Positions 22,975 through 36,200 of a stretch of DNA of 64,000 nt are shown piece by piece. Where the stretch lies: assembly GCA_028023455.1 (NCBI GenBank), contig JAQFVV010012544.1:1748501-1812500 (forward strand). Reading direction: 5' to 3'. Source of the stretch: Epiperipatus broadwayi (taxonomy: Eukaryota > Onychophora > Udeonychophora > Euonychophora > Peripatidae). The translations under genes and the position numbers were made by a program. Below the pieces are notes generated by a model, which had not been told where the DNA came from, did not search any database, and saw only the letters and a program-made list of their open reading frames with translations. Numbering within the stretch: position 1 is the first letter of the stretch; every line of letters begins with the position of its first letter.

Positions 22975-23140
22975 GTTAATTAGAAGATATTGCAATAACA
23001 AACAAAAACAATAAATATAATGATGATTAACTATTGTAAGCAGTCTTTCTATTCGCAGAAGTACTTCCGGGTAATTCCTTAACTAAAAGTACTTCTGCAG
23101 ATTGAAAGACTGTTTGTAATATTTAATCACCATTGTATTT
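22975..23140. mobile_element. Palindromic MITE, family F4, copy a
   Basis: The arms at about 23018-23076 and 23077-23134 are inverted and contain AGTCTTTC...GCAGAAGTACTT and its mirror AAGTACTTCTGCAGATTGAA. A left flank (GTGTCTGTTAATTAGAA) matches the left flank of copy b at 24.2 kb, so the element extends to about 22975. TA-rich sequence borders it. Confidence 0.8.
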
Positions 23141-23435
23141 AAAAGTGTATATATATTCCTAATAGTTTTAAATTATAATAATGGTTTTAAAAAAAAGTAA
23201 TAATATTGAAATTATGCAAACGTACTTTCATTTACTTAAATTATAATTATTATCAATTGAACTGGCATGGATCAGAAATAAATGTATGTTTTTGAGAACT
23301 TTATATATTAATATTAATTTAGATTATCTATTTATTATTAGAATCTTTAAATTGATTTATAAGAATTCTATGATGTATTTCTTTATATAATATTTTGGTA
23401 TGATCTGAATTGAAAGTAAATTTAAAATTAGAAGA

Positions 23436-23560
23436 GTTTTTTTTTTTTTTTTTAAGTGTCATAGCATCGGCCGGGACGCGAACCCGCAACCCGGGCAACT
23501 GCCTGCAAGTGCAAGGTAGTCGCGCTAACCTCTCGACCACCAATGCAAGACAATTAGGAG
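23436..23560 (-). mobile_element. tRNA-derived SINE, copy 2
   Basis: On the minus strand the head can be folded as a tRNA. A 7-bp acceptor stem GCATTGG/CCGATGC (one G-U pair) and a GGTTCG B box with a mostly paired T arm are visible, with an A-box-like sequence TGGTCGAGAGG. The unit ends ATGACACTT and then about 20 A residues. Flanks AATTAGAAGAGTTTTT and AATTAGGAGATTTTT look like an imperfect target duplication. It has about 4 extra bases in the anticodon region compared with the other two copies. Confidence 0.85.
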
Positions 23561-24176
23561 ATTTTTCATTAAAAAAAACTGAAATAGGATTACATTGATT
23601 ATTTGTAGTATTTTTATACTGTTATAAAGTTACCGGTGTTCAATTAATCTTTTTTTTTTCTGAAGAACATTTTGATTTACAATTTATGTTGTTTTCCATC
23701 CTCATATAATTTGTTAATAATATTACTTTTTTAATATAAAGGTAACATGAAGTAGATAACAATAACAGTATTAAGAATAATTTTTAAGCATCTTTAATGA
23801 AGATATTTTTAATCAGATATTTTATTAATTGTTGAACAAATACATGGAAATATATATAATCACACACAAAAATCAAAAAAGATTTGGGGGGATATTGTAT
23901 AAAATTATTGACATTAAGAATTGTTCATAACCAGAACAATAAAAATTGCCCCCAAAAATGAACTTTTAATGTGTTTGTTTTTTATGAAGATTCTTTTTGC
24001 TGTGGACTTATATGTAAAAAATATTCTACATTATGGAATCAGATTTAAAAACAACAGACAGATTTATTTTGTTCTGACTATGAAAAATAACTTTTTTTTG
24101 AGGAATTCCAAATTGTGTTACCAAAAATCTTTTTAATTTATCTTTTAATCATGAAAACCTTCATTATAACAAACCT

Positions 24177-24430
24177 ATATATATATATGTAATATAAATA
24201 AAATGTCCATTAATTAGAACAAAACTGTAATCATAATGAAAATACTAAAATATAAGGTAATAAACTATTATAAACAGTCTTTCAATCCACAAAAGTACTT
24301 TTGGTTAATTTAATGGCAGTTGCGGCAGGTTTAAGAAATTAACGGAAAGTACTTCTGCAGATTGAAAGACTGTTTATAATACTTTATTACCATTATATTT
24401 TAGTATTTTTATTATGATTATATATATATG
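24177..24430. mobile_element. Palindromic MITE, family F4, copy b
   Basis: The inverted arms at about 24229-24312 and 24336-24420 pair along about 84 bp around a 23-bp loop (GGCAGTTGCGGCAGG core). The inner arm sequence is shared with copy a 1.2 kb upstream. TA runs lie at both borders (24177-24188 and 24420-24428), consistent with TA-targeted insertion. No ORF is present. Confidence 0.85.
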
Positions 24431-26090
24431 ATAAAATGAAGATTCTCATGGGCTACAGATGTCAATGACATATAATCTGGATCCATTCACGTATGATTCA
24501 TAGGACTATCATATCAATGTTTTGTCTGGATCTCACTGGCTGTTAATTTATTAATAATCTCATATTTTGTAACAGGATGGAGAGATGTCCCTGAGATGAT
24601 GGTAAATTATAATCACTCCCAGTCAATTTAGAATGAAATATGAAATTAATCATTAAAGTAATGTTTAATAAGCAAAATATATAAATAATTTTATATATAT
24701 ATTAAAATAGCATGAGATCATAAGATCTGAGAGAGATCATTGAGAGATCAGCCAGTTAACTCAAAGCAACTACAAGTATAACCAACTATATATCCATCAG
24801 CATTACAATTATAAAAGTAAGTAATACTCATAAGAAATAACTATTCATCATCATGAATGACCTATCAATCAAAATACATCAGAATAAAATCAACAGTCAA
24901 CCTGGTGACTAGAATGGAATGGGTTTTTTGTAGACCAGACTAATTATTTAGCCCTTACCAGTTTGTAGAAGATTATTGAAACCACTAATTTGCTTGCACC
25001 AACTTAATGCTCATCCATCAGAATACATAATAATAAAAAATCAGAAAAATAATGCTGGGACATTAAAACATGTTGATTATCATCAATGTTCTCACCACTT
25101 AGTGCCACTAATGAATTGGCCAATTACAAACTTAATTTCTAATAAGACTAAAGTAAATAAAATATAGTGCAGGAGCTTTGAAGAATACAATCATTGTATC
25201 AAAACCAGAACAATATCATACTGGAATACTCCTAAAGGACTAAATACATCCCCATTTATATATTCATCCCATGCTTGAATTTAGCTCACAGAACATAAGC
25301 TCAAGTACTGTTATGTGACTGAGAGATGATGCAATACAATTTTTAACAATTAAATATAAGTTTATTAATAACAATAACAAAAAATTGAAATGAAGCCTTC
25401 TGATTTTGATTAATATACAATAAAAAATTATCACATTGTGATTTACAAATAGTTATACAAAATTCAAATTGTTACATTGATTTACATATATGTGATTAAT
25501 ACAAAACTCAAGTTATTACATGTTGGTTTACATATATATATATGTGCACATACATGCAATTTATAATATACAATTAATATATTTCAATTGACATTCAATA
25601 ATGACAAAAAATGACTACATTTTACATATATGTCCTATTTTAATTTGTTACAATAATCTTATATTTTTCTAATTAATTTTATTTGGATAACATACAGAAA
25701 ATTTTATACATATATGTGTGTATAAACAAAATGTAAACATAATTTAAAATTAGTTATCAAATTCTATTATACCTTGTTTTTTTTTTTCTTTTCAAACTAA
25801 ATAAAGTCAATTTTTGTTTGACAGGTACTTATTGATTAATTAATTATCAAGATCTCTAAATATAAAATGTCTCATTTTTTCTTTAATAAATAAAAAATAA
25901 AATCATTTTATATATTTTTCAGTTCAGACCCAAAAAATCATTTAAAATTTCATTATTATATATAGTGCTGTTAGATTTCAACTAAAGCAAAAGTTACTTG
26001 TTTGTATTACTTTAAGTTACTAAGTTAAAATGTCTTTTTAAAGGAATATTAAAAAAATATGACTCACTTTAAATTTGTTTATCTGTGCTT
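24431..26090. other. A+T-rich DNA, nothing recognised
   Basis: A few less A+T-rich stretches (24.9-25.3 kb) have no open frame or repeat partner that I can find. The ORF at 24976-25167 has no motif. Confidence 0.4.
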
Positions 26091-26710
26091 CTTTGGATAT
26101 AGACACAGCAGCATAAGTATAACTACTTCTTCATCAACTGATGGCTTCTCTTGAATAGGACCAGTTAAGAAAAATCATAATCAGGAAATTATATTCCAGA
26201 AAAGTTGGCCTTGATTTAGATTCCTTTCTGTCTCAGGCTTGCAGACTTCAGGCCAGGAGACTTTCTTCTCCATATTTAAGCAGACTAGTGAATATAAAAA
26301 TGGGTCACCTTCATGATTCAAAACTTCAGCAGTAAATTAGGGCAACTGCTTCCTTGCATTCTTATATCTTTATGACAGTCCTCTGTATAATTCTTCCAGA
26401 CATCTCTGCAGCTTGCTTTACTGTGGCCACTCTTTACTACAGTTACCAACAAACTGCAGCTAACTCTTTACAAAATATTTTAGCCAAATTTTGCAGCTAG
26501 CCATTAGCTAACTTCCTTGTCAAAAATATTAAGACAAAAACTGTCTTCAAAAAATATTAATATCCAAACTTTGCAGCTGACCCATTTGGCCAGGCTGCTT
26601 AAAATATTTAAACCAGATTCTTCTGGCCAGCTTTTACAAAAGCTAAAAGTCAAACTGAACTCATATTTTTATCAGCTCTTTTATAGAATTGATTTGGGCT
26701 GGTAACAACA
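26091..26710. other. Less A+T-rich patch with internal near-repeats
   Basis: Two similar phrases, AAATTTTGCAGCTAGCC (about 26490) and AAACTTTGCAGCTGACCC (about 26566), each follow an AAAATATT motif. The patch looks like an old repeat of unknown type. The 62-codon ORF at 26517-26705 spans these near-repeats and is not taken as a gene. Confidence 0.35.
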
Positions 26711-27640
26711 CTACTTTAAAAACTGTGTTATTTTTTTTATCTCTTTTAATTGGAAACAATTTTAATCCCTTCAAAAACACTTTCAATTAAAAAGCTATAT
26801 TTGGAAATCTTATCAAATATTTAAAAAAAATCGATAATAGAAATGCAAACAAGTATTAATAATAAACAATAAATATTTTATACAAATTTTAATTAAAATA
26901 TTTCAAAAATAAACCCTGCTTGTTTTTAAATTTCAAAATCAGAATAAAAATATTAATTTTTATTAGACCTTTTAAAATCTTTATTTCATAATAGAATTTT
27001 ATTTTAAATTCAGAGCTTATTTAGCTCTTTATTATTCCAGAATAGTGTAGAAAAATATCTATAAATTTATATCTGTGTTTATTTCTATTTTTCCTTTCAA
27101 CTTTATATATATATATTTGTGCATGAACACTATATTATTGTCTGCCATATAACAGACCTTTTATATATATATAATTAAAAATTATAATTAAAAACATCTA
27201 TTATTAAATAAGTAAAATTTTAAATAGTTTATTAATGTACAAATAATCTATCTAATATCCTGATTTATTAAAATTATGATGTGTATGTAAAATTTTAACA
27301 TTTTATATTCTTCTAAAAACTGGACAAATTTATGTTTGTTTAATTTTTTTCAAAAAATACTTCGGTAAACTAATTTTAAAAAACTTGCTATAAGGATTTC
27401 TAAAATGGTATAATCAAGAAAAAGATCACTTTATATCTCATACTTTCAGCCATATTCTGGAAGATATATATAATAATAACCAGATGAACCTGGCCTAAAT
27501 ATGCCATGGTTTTTTAAACTGGTTGCTTTAACAAATTTGTCTTAAGATTTAATGTAAATTAAACAAACAATTTTAATATTATATATTAAACATGAAAAAT
27601 GTAGCTGGCCAGAAAGGGATGTTGTTTCAACTTCAATTAT
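26711..27640. other. A+T-rich DNA, nothing recognised
   Basis: Simple A/T-rich sequence with short TA runs near 27.1 kb. No gene is supported. Confidence 0.5.
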
Positions 27641-27641
27641 A

Positions 27642-28075
27642 CACTAACCAAAACTAAATATAAATATGGCATCTATTTTTCCCCTCATTAAATACCACAT
27701 TTCAAACATGAATTTATTTACTGTAAGCACATTTTTTTCATGATTTAAATACTATACCTCTGGAGATAAAGCTCATGTACTGATATCACATGATCACCAT
27801 TTCTCATTTTTTACATGTACTAACTTTTTTTCTGGCATTTTTTATTAATGGCAGAATTACTAAAGTAATAATATACTAACCAAAACTAGATGTAAATATG
27901 TTACTGTAATGTCTACTTTTTTCCACTCACTGAATATCACATTTCAAACATGAATTTGTGTACTGTACTCCCATTTTCTTCATGATTTAAATACTATATC
28001 TCTGTAATTAAAAGCACATATACTGATTTTTTTCCAAGCATTTTTTATTAATGGTGGAATTATTTCTTTGGCATA
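27642..28075. repeat. Tandem duplication, ~233-bp period, two units
   Basis: Unit 1 starts ACTAACCAAAACTAAATATA at 27642 and unit 2 ACTAACCAAAACTAGATGTA at 27875. Both run through CACATTTCAAACATGAATTT and TTTTTTATTAATGG. A diverged third relative lies at about 46855-47170, with CACAAAATTAAATGTAAATATGG, then TTCATGATTTAAACACTG. It is therefore a dispersed repeat as well as a local tandem. Confidence 0.75.
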
Positions 28076-28090
28076 AACATATTTTCTTTT

Positions 28091-28191
28091 AATTGGTGGT
28101 GGATTTGACACATGACAGCCTTATGGATAAACATTCACATGGATCACGTGACAGCCTTATTGGAGAAACATTCATATATCCACCAACCAAT
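28091..28191. mobile_element. Mini-element with ~13-bp terminal inverted repeats
   Basis: AATTGGTGGTGGAT on the left and ATCCACCAACCAAT on the right are near-perfect inverted ends of a ~100-bp segment. Inside are two tandem units (CACATGACAGCCTTATGGA and CACGTGACAGCCTTATTGGA). Its small size fits a MITE or a fragment of one. Confidence 0.5.
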
Positions 28192-29104
28192 CAGACAACA
28201 GAGAAAATAGGGATTTTATATATAAAAGAACTATAATAATATAATAATAACAATGTAAAATAATCATAATATCTGGTAAAATAAAAATACATACAGAAAA
28301 GGTAGTTTTTTTTAATAGTATTTAGCTTTATTACTGCCTAACATGCTTTCAACATATTTTTACTATATCATAATATTGATAGTAGTAATGATAGTAAAAA
28401 GTATTTATATTATTCTAAAATAATTAAACAAATCTTTAATAAAATATTGTGAACATTTTTAAAATAATGTTTTATAAATGGTTAAAGGTTTTCCATCAGT
28501 TAGAAATTTTTTTATCAAATTTAATGTACTGTCGTTCATCTCTCAAATAAATATATTATTAATTCATTCTTAGTTTTATTTATCTAGAAGTTTCAAAATT
28601 TTATAAAATTTGAATAGTAAAAAATAATCAGGATTTATTTTTTAGGAGTTCATACAGACCGTGGATTCTAGAATTACCTCTGTACTAGACCATACAGCAA
28701 TTCACTAATTTGATAAGGTTGTATCTGTTTAGAAAAAAATGATTTGAAAATTAACATACTTAATATGCAAACAAACAATGTATGCCAGTAAAAAGTAAAA
28801 TAATTTGCAATTTTATCTAGATATTAAATTATTTAATCCTTTTTACCTTATAACTGTAAACCATATTTTAATGCAATGATATCAAATATTTGAGATGCCT
28901 TTACATTTAGTTGCATTATTATTTTATGAAATAGCTTCTACTGTAAAATATATTATAGCTTGATGTGATATAATTACAAGAACTTTATTTTTTTTTTAAC
29001 TTTTTTAGTTCCTCTCTTTCATTGTTTTACTAGAAATTAAATGACTCTAAAATTCTAACTATTTAGAGAAATGTATTTTTTGTCTCTTATTTACATAAGT
29101 TGTT
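28192..29104. other. A+T-rich DNA, nothing recognised
   Basis: No gene, RNA or paired repeat is supported. Confidence 0.5.
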
Positions 29105-29445
29105 AATACATTTTAATTAGAAGGTAATAAGCCTTTGACATGCACTGTTCAACCATGTTACTAACTCACTGCTGTTATAGTGAGTATGCAGAACACCCTC
29201 GAATGCAAATGCAAGATAGAGACTTCTTCTAAAAGATAAGAACAGCCTTCTCATGCTCTTGTTCAGATTTGCCTATATAATTGCATTTAAGCATAAATAT
29301 AAGACAGCCATTTTTATTTTTTTTTTAAATTATCTATCTTGCATTTGGGTTTGAGAGTATTCTGCTTACTCACTATAACATCAGTGAGTTAGTAATGTGA
29401 GTGAACAGTGCATGTCAAACATTGATTACCTTTTGATTAAGAATT
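29105..29445. mobile_element. Foldback element, family F5
   Basis: The left arm (about 29118-29218; TTTGACATGCACTGTTCAAC, then ACTAACTCACTGCTGTTATA) is inverted in the right arm (about 29333-29435). The arms are about 100 bp with a spacer of about 115 bp. Outer ends AATTAGAAGGTAAT and ATTACCTTTTGATTAA continue the pairing. No coding capacity and no second copy in the window. Confidence 0.75.
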
Positions 29446-30090
29446 ACTAATGAAAACTGCACTTGGAAATTATAGTATTTAATATCTTTTTAATGTTATA
29501 TAAGATATTTATATAATTAACATACTTCAAGCAATTTTCTTCTGTAATCACTTTATAGAAATTACAGCAGTAAAGTAATATGTACTAGGCTAGCTCATTG
29601 CTGATTTTTGAAGGATTATCATTTATTATTCTTTATTTTATCTTCTACATAAAAACTCAGATTTTTTAAATTTAATCCTAATATTTTACAAAGTCATGAA
29701 TAAAATAAATTTCATTCTGATTAATATAAATTTGATGAAAACTTTGAAGCCTTTATGAATCACCTTAATTTTAAGGACTTATGAATATAAATAATGATGC
29801 ATTTTTTCTATAGTTTGAAGAACATATGTAATTTCATAAAAAAAAATGTTTTTTTATTAATTGTAAATCATAAATTAGCAAAGAAACAATGATACAAGAT
29901 TTAATATATATATATATATTGTCAAGACCATCTATTAGCTGGATACAATTTGAATTTATTTACTTGTATATTTGATCTATTTTAAATTTGGTTAATAAAT
30001 TTCTCTGAACAATTTATAATAAATCAGGAAAAAATAATTTTATCCATTTAAAATAATAAAAAGTACTTTTACAAGGCCATAAAACAGGGT
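29446..30090. other. A+T-rich DNA, nothing recognised
   Basis: Only A/T tracts and a short (TA)n run near 29.91 kb. Confidence 0.5.
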
Positions 30091-30103
30091 AATGAATATA
30101 TTT

Positions 30104-30304
30104 TCAGTTTGGAGGATGTGATACTATGTAACAGTCAGAAACGTGTGATTCGTTAACATAGTGCAGAATTCGACCACCACACAGAACGGCAGCACCATCT
30201 AGGTAGCGAAGCCACCCATAGTACTGAGTTTGAACATAGTTTATCGGTTCCACAATACAATCTATGAAACAACACATCTGATACCACATTAGTAAATATT
30301 TCTT
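30104..30304 (-). CDS. Candidate 3'-terminal coding exon, unidentified
   Basis: The minus strand is open for about 65 codons in a patch of clearly higher G+C. A pyrimidine-rich tract ending CCTAAAG (near 30304) could be the splice acceptor and a TGA at 30104 the stop. The product reads through MWYQMCCFIDCIVEP, YYGWLRYLDGAAVLCGG and ILHYVNESHVSDCYIV. I do not recognise a domain; the Gly-Gly and Trp pattern is only loosely Kelch-like. It could equally be a fragment of an unrecognised transposon. No upstream exon was located. Confidence 0.3.
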   Translation of the reverse strand, partial: KKYLLMWYQMCCFIDCIVEPINYVQTQYYGWLRYLDGAAVLCGGRILHYVNESHVSDCYIVSHPPN

Positions 30305-33290
30305 TAGGCACGGGGGTTAGGGAGATGCAAGAGAATCAAGAATTTTATTTCGAGTTAGCTAATAATAACATTAATATCAAACATTTATATTTAAAAAATC
30401 GAGGAAACATACTGAATGGGTATTGAATAAATAAATAAAGAAGTAATGGCAGATGTATAGTTTGACATTATTTATTGAAACATTTTAATAATAAATCATT
30501 TACTAATAATAATTTGGTAAGATTTACAATTTAGTAACGAGATTTCCGATACTGTTAGATATCAAAGAGATACATTTATTTATATAGCTGATGTAATCTA
30601 GCTACCTAAAATTCTCAAGCAAGTATTTCTAGGGCATGCCTTTAGGGATTTATACTTTTGCAATACAAGATTGTAAAGTAAGATTTATAATAGTAGCGGC
30701 GGACATATATTTATTTAATTAAAGATATTTATTAATAACTAGGGGCAAACATTTATTTGAGAGTGAATTATGTCACTAATGCAGGGATGGAGTTACACAT
30801 AGAATAATAAAGTTAATAAAGAAACACGTGGTACATAAGAAAGGTGATAGGAAGTGGCAGTATATTGAAATTGCAAAGCCATGAATGAGTTTATAAGAAT
30901 GGGCTGGCACTTGCCAAAGGCCCAAAGAGGTAAGTTATCGCATAAGCATAACCAGGGGCAAGTGGTTCATTCCACGATTGCCTGCTGGCTGCATGACTTT
31001 CGTCAAGCCCTAGGGAGCATTTATTATGTTCGCTTGTGTAGGGTGACTGGGATTAATTTCAATCCTAAAGAATCCGAAGTATTCAAGGCTTGTAATGGGT
31101 CATTGCATCTCTAAAACATAACATATGTATAATGTACAGACAATTCTGTTAAGATTTAAATATATTTTTATAACTTGGCCCTACATTATCAACATTTAAT
31201 AAAAAACATTTGTGACTTTCAAAGAAATGCGATTTATGGAATTATTAATTAAAATTTAATAAAATATAAAACAATATGTAAACTGGGTGAGTATTTTAAC
31301 TAATATTTCAGCCATTTGCTAAGCAGTAGACCCCTGCATTACCATAATTGAAGCATTGAATACGTGTTAATTGATATGAAAATATTAAGTTATTTATGGA
31401 AGTAAATATTAATGAAGATTTGACATGTGTCCACTGTTTCAAGCAATCATAGATTTATACCAAGAAAATTATGAGCATGCTATAATTAAATAATATAATG
31501 TAAATTTTAGAAATACGTACCCAAGAAAGATAGAATTAGGCAAGCTAGATTATTAAAAAAATTTACAGAAGGAATTAATTAAATTCAATTTTAGAAATTA
31601 TAGTTTTACAAATGAGAATTTTAAAGTTTCTAAGTTATATAAAGAATGAGCTATAGCATGATATTAGTAGAGTACTCTAGAGCTTGGGTATTACAGGTAC
31701 CTGTTTTATGAGAAGTTTTCCGATTCAGTGGTCAGTAGCAAATTGTTCATGATTCTAGCATTAGCATTTCTTTCCAGTATTTAGGTGATTTAGTTAATTG
31801 AATAGCGGCAGCAGCTTTCTAATTGTTCAGAGCAGCAGATCTTCTTTGGTTGATTTTATGGAGGCATGGGCGTAGGTTATCGGCAGAAAATCGACCATCT
31901 CCAGGGAAAATAGTCTTTGGCGCTTTCTACTCACACATACTGTGGCACGTAAAACAATATATATCTTTGGAGACTCTCAACTGATCGAGAGCAAAGCTAA
32001 AGTTCCACTGAAAGTCCTTAGAAAGTTCAAAATAGCCTCCCTTCCTGATCTTATCTTTTTAACTTTTGTTATATTTATTTTTGGATTCAATCATTTGCCC
32101 TGAGGATAATCAATACATTCTTATATGTTTAATTTACATAGAACACTGCATATCTATTGTTTAGATTTTATTTTTACATTTACAATTTTGTAATTAAATT
32201 TTGGGGAATTTTTCTTTAATTAATCTATTATCTCTCACTGACCGTTACTTTTAAAATTTCAAATACAAAAGGGAACATACGATTATTTTTACTTTTAATT
32301 AAATATTACAATCTATTTCTAAAATTATTACTAAATGAAATTTAAACAAAGCAATAAATAACGAACTTTATAATTTAAAATAAATGGTTAAAATTATATA
32401 TTTTTATATACTAAAAAAAATACAAATTACATTAATTATTTTTATCTATTGCTTTAAATTTGTTATCGAAATGTGTGTGTGTTTATGGTGGAATTTACAT
32501 ATATTTATTCATTTTTAATATTGATACACACACAATTCGATACCAAAAAAGTTTAAATTTGGGTAGGATAGAGTGGTGGGTGAGAGACGATAGAAAAGGT
32601 GAAACTTAAGATTCGAATGCGAATCTTACTGTTTCAATACTTTAAAGTTTACTATTCTAAAAGCACATGAAGAACAAATGGATATAAACATCCTAAAAAA
32701 GTGTTTTTATGGTAAATGTGAGCATCATTTTCATAGAAAAGGCAGATCCTATTCACATTATAAAGATTATCTCAAAATCACTCTAAAAATGCAATATTGA
32801 TTGTGTTCATTGGAAAGTTATCGGCTAATAATAAAAATAGTGACAAGCTACCATTAGAGGTTGTTGAAATCTTTCACAAACAAAAATTTGCTACAGAAAA
32901 ACTAAAAAACTTCATTTCAAACCATGGAATAAACTAATAAACAAGCATGTTTTATATGTGAATATATTTGTAATTTATGAATTGATCTGTAATATCATTG
33001 CACACAAAACTTTTTTTTCTAGCCTATTATTATTTTTATTAATCTCTCGAGTTTTTTTTTTATTATAATCCCTACACTTATTTGTATTTTCTGCTCATGA
33101 TAATGATTTTATAAATTATATTACCTAATAAAGTTTGTAATATGGCTTTAAAATATTAAAAGGATTTTCACTGAATATGAACTATCTAAAAAGAGTAATG
33201 GTAATTATTTTAATGTAAAAAGTATGTACAATCATCTCACTATAATTAGTTGTCTTCATAGTTCATTAAAAATTTTGATATATATATATA
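30305..33290. other. Less A+T-rich stretch (to ~32.1 kb), then A+T-rich DNA
   Basis: Several patches (30840-31110, 31650-32050) have near-balanced composition. The ORF at 30881-31114 includes an AGAGGTAAGT donor-like site but no recognisable motif. No exon chain, repeat or RNA gene could be established. Beyond 32.1 kb the sequence returns to A/T tracts, with a (TA)n run directly before the RTE copy at 33291. Confidence 0.35.
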
Positions 33291-36200
33291 AGTGCAGAAA
33301 GGAGTTTGCTGTTAACTGAAAGGAGACCCTTTGATTCCTCTTGGAGGTCTTAAAGGAACCGAGCAGGGCAAATTCCTAATGTCCACTCTATACATTCTTG
33401 TTGTTGCAGTTGTTATTACTATGTGATTATTCATATAGTATACGAACATGGATGGGCTGCTCCCAACATGCATTATACAGCATGGTGAGTTTATTGGCTT
33501 TTTACTTCCGAGTTTAAGAATATTTTTTTCCAATATATACAATCATGACAGACAAAAATAAATCATGGATATGAGGCTGTAAAGTCACCAACTGAGACAG
33601 CAGTTGGTGGCTGAAAGCAGAGGGTGCTAATAATCCCCTGATTGCGGACTCAGGCTGCCATTTGATGATGACTTTTTATTTAGGTACTTACAATTGTAGA
33701 TCAATTTCACATGAAGGAAGATTGCAAGAATTAGAAGAAGAAAAGTGGACATATACTTTACTATAAATGCACAAATTTTGGGAATACAAGTGGAGTAGGA
33801 TTCATTATAAATAAAAAATGGAAGAATAACATTAAGAGTTTGATGGTATATCAGACAGAGTGGCAAGATTAGTTTCACAACTTAATAGCAGATATCAAAT
33901 GCAGATAATTCAGGTTTATGCCCCAACAAATTCTCATAGTGATGAAGTTATAGAAGATTTTTATATGGATGCACAAAAGGCTTTTGATCAGAGTAATCAA
34001 CATTTTAAAATTGTTATGGGAGATGTTAATGCTAGAATTGGTAAACAAATGAAAGATGAAAATGCTGTCGGTAATTTTGGTTATGGTAATAGAAATGAGA
34101 GAGGACATAGACTTGTGGAGTTTGCAGAAAAAAAAACTTTATATTATGAATTCTTTTTTTGAGAAAAATGTTAAAAGGAAATGAACATGGAAGCATCCAC
34201 ATGAAGGTACAGCAGAATTTGATTATATCTTGACTAACAAAAAATACATATTTCAAGATTGTAATGTTCTTAATAAATTTAATACAGGAAGTGATCATCG
34301 ATTAGTATGATGTAAGATACATGTTAATGCAAAACTAGAGAGACAAAAATTATTAAGAAAAACAATATTTACCATTGATATTCCTAATCTTTAGAAATAT
34401 TCTAATGAATTTAAATTAGAACTTACAAATCGGTTTCAAGTATTAGTAGATTTTGAACATGATTCAGATTTGAATGACATTAAAAGGAAAATAACTGATA
34501 CACTTTTAAAAACTGCTACAAATATAGCTGGTAGAAAAAAGCAGCAATTGACCAATAAAATTTTTACTGACACTAGAGAATTTATGAAGAAAAGAAGGAA
34601 TATGAGGATATACAACAATGATGCATTAAAAAAGATTGAATATTTTGAATTTTGTAAAATGGTGCAGAAAAGAGTTGAAAATAATATAAGAAAGTATAAT
34701 TGTGAACTAGCAAGGAAAGCTGTAGAAGAGAATCAAAGTCTAAAGAGTGTAAAACAACATTTTGGTATTGGTAGGAAATTTATATCTGCAATAAGAAAAA
34801 AGGATGGCATTATTACTAAAAAGAGAGATGACATCATGAAATCTGTAGAAGACCTCTATCAAGAATTATATAGTAATAAAGAATAAGTGCCTTCTATACC
34901 TATTACATCTTTCGAATTGCCCAGAATTTTGAATGAGAAAGTAAGACATGCAATTAAATTTATGAAGAAAGGAAAGGCTCCAGGTAATGATGGAATTATA
35001 ATTGATATATTAAAAGAAGCAGATGAAGAAATATAAATTTTTTTAGCAAAGTTATATACCAAATGTCTAAATGATAAAGATGTACCAGATGATTGGAAGA
35101 ATGCAGTATTAATATTAATATTTAAAAAAGGTGATAAAGAAGATATTAGAAGCTACAGACCTATTAGTCTTTTATCAGTTTTATACCAAATTTTTACTAA
35201 GATAATTACAACTCGTCTACAGAAAACACTGGATTTCTACCAACCAAGAGAACAAGCTGGATTTAAAGGTGGTTTTAGTACCATAGATTATATCCAGGTA
35301 TTGAGAGAAGTTATAGAAAGGACAAATGAATATGAGTTGCCATTATGCTTAGGATTTGTAGATTATGAAAAGGCATTTGATTCTATAAATGTTTCTTCAG
35401 TGATTAAAGCATTGGATCATCAAAGTGTAGATCCTGGATATTGTCATATTTTTAAAGAATATTTATAAAAATGCAACAGCAACAATTAGATTACATAATG
35501 ATAGTAGGAAAATCAACATTAAAAAGGGTGTAAGACAGGGTGACTCCATATATCCAAAACTTTTTACAGCAGTGCTGCAAGAAGTTTTTTGTGGGTTAAA
35601 ATGGGAAGCTAAATGCACTAGTGAAAGTAAATGAAGATTATTTAAGTCATTTAGATTTTGTAGATGTTGTAGTTGTTTTTTGCAAATAATGCTTTAGAGC
35701 TACAGGAAATGTTGCAGGAGTTATCAGACGAAAGTAGGACTGAAGATAAATGTTAAAAAAAACTAAAGTAATGTTTAATAGATTTTCTCAAAATATGAAA
35801 ATAAATATTGATTATGATGAGTTAGAAGAAGTTAACAGTTACAAATACCTTGGTCAGATTATTAATACAGATGGAAATATAATGGATGAAATTAATCATA
35901 GAATTAAACTTGGTTGGAGTGTTTTTGGTAGAAATAACTTGATACTAAAAGTAAATATGCCTATTTGTTTGAAAAGAAAGGTTTTTAATAAATGTGTTTT
36001 GCCAGTTCTTACTTATGGATCTGAGACTTGGACACTTAATAGAAGGGAAATACAGAGACTTCAGACCACTCAAAGAAGTATGGACATATGTATGTTGGGA
36101 GTAACAAGAAGAGATCAAAAATGCTATGTATGGATATGAGAACAAACAGGTGTTACTGACCTCATTGAAAAAAATAAAAGACTGGAGTTGGGCTGGACAT

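Noticed and set aside
30881-31114. 77-codon plus ORF in a less A+T-rich patch
   Set aside because: It contains a donor-like AGGTAAGT early on, but no acceptor, conserved motif or partner exon could be found.
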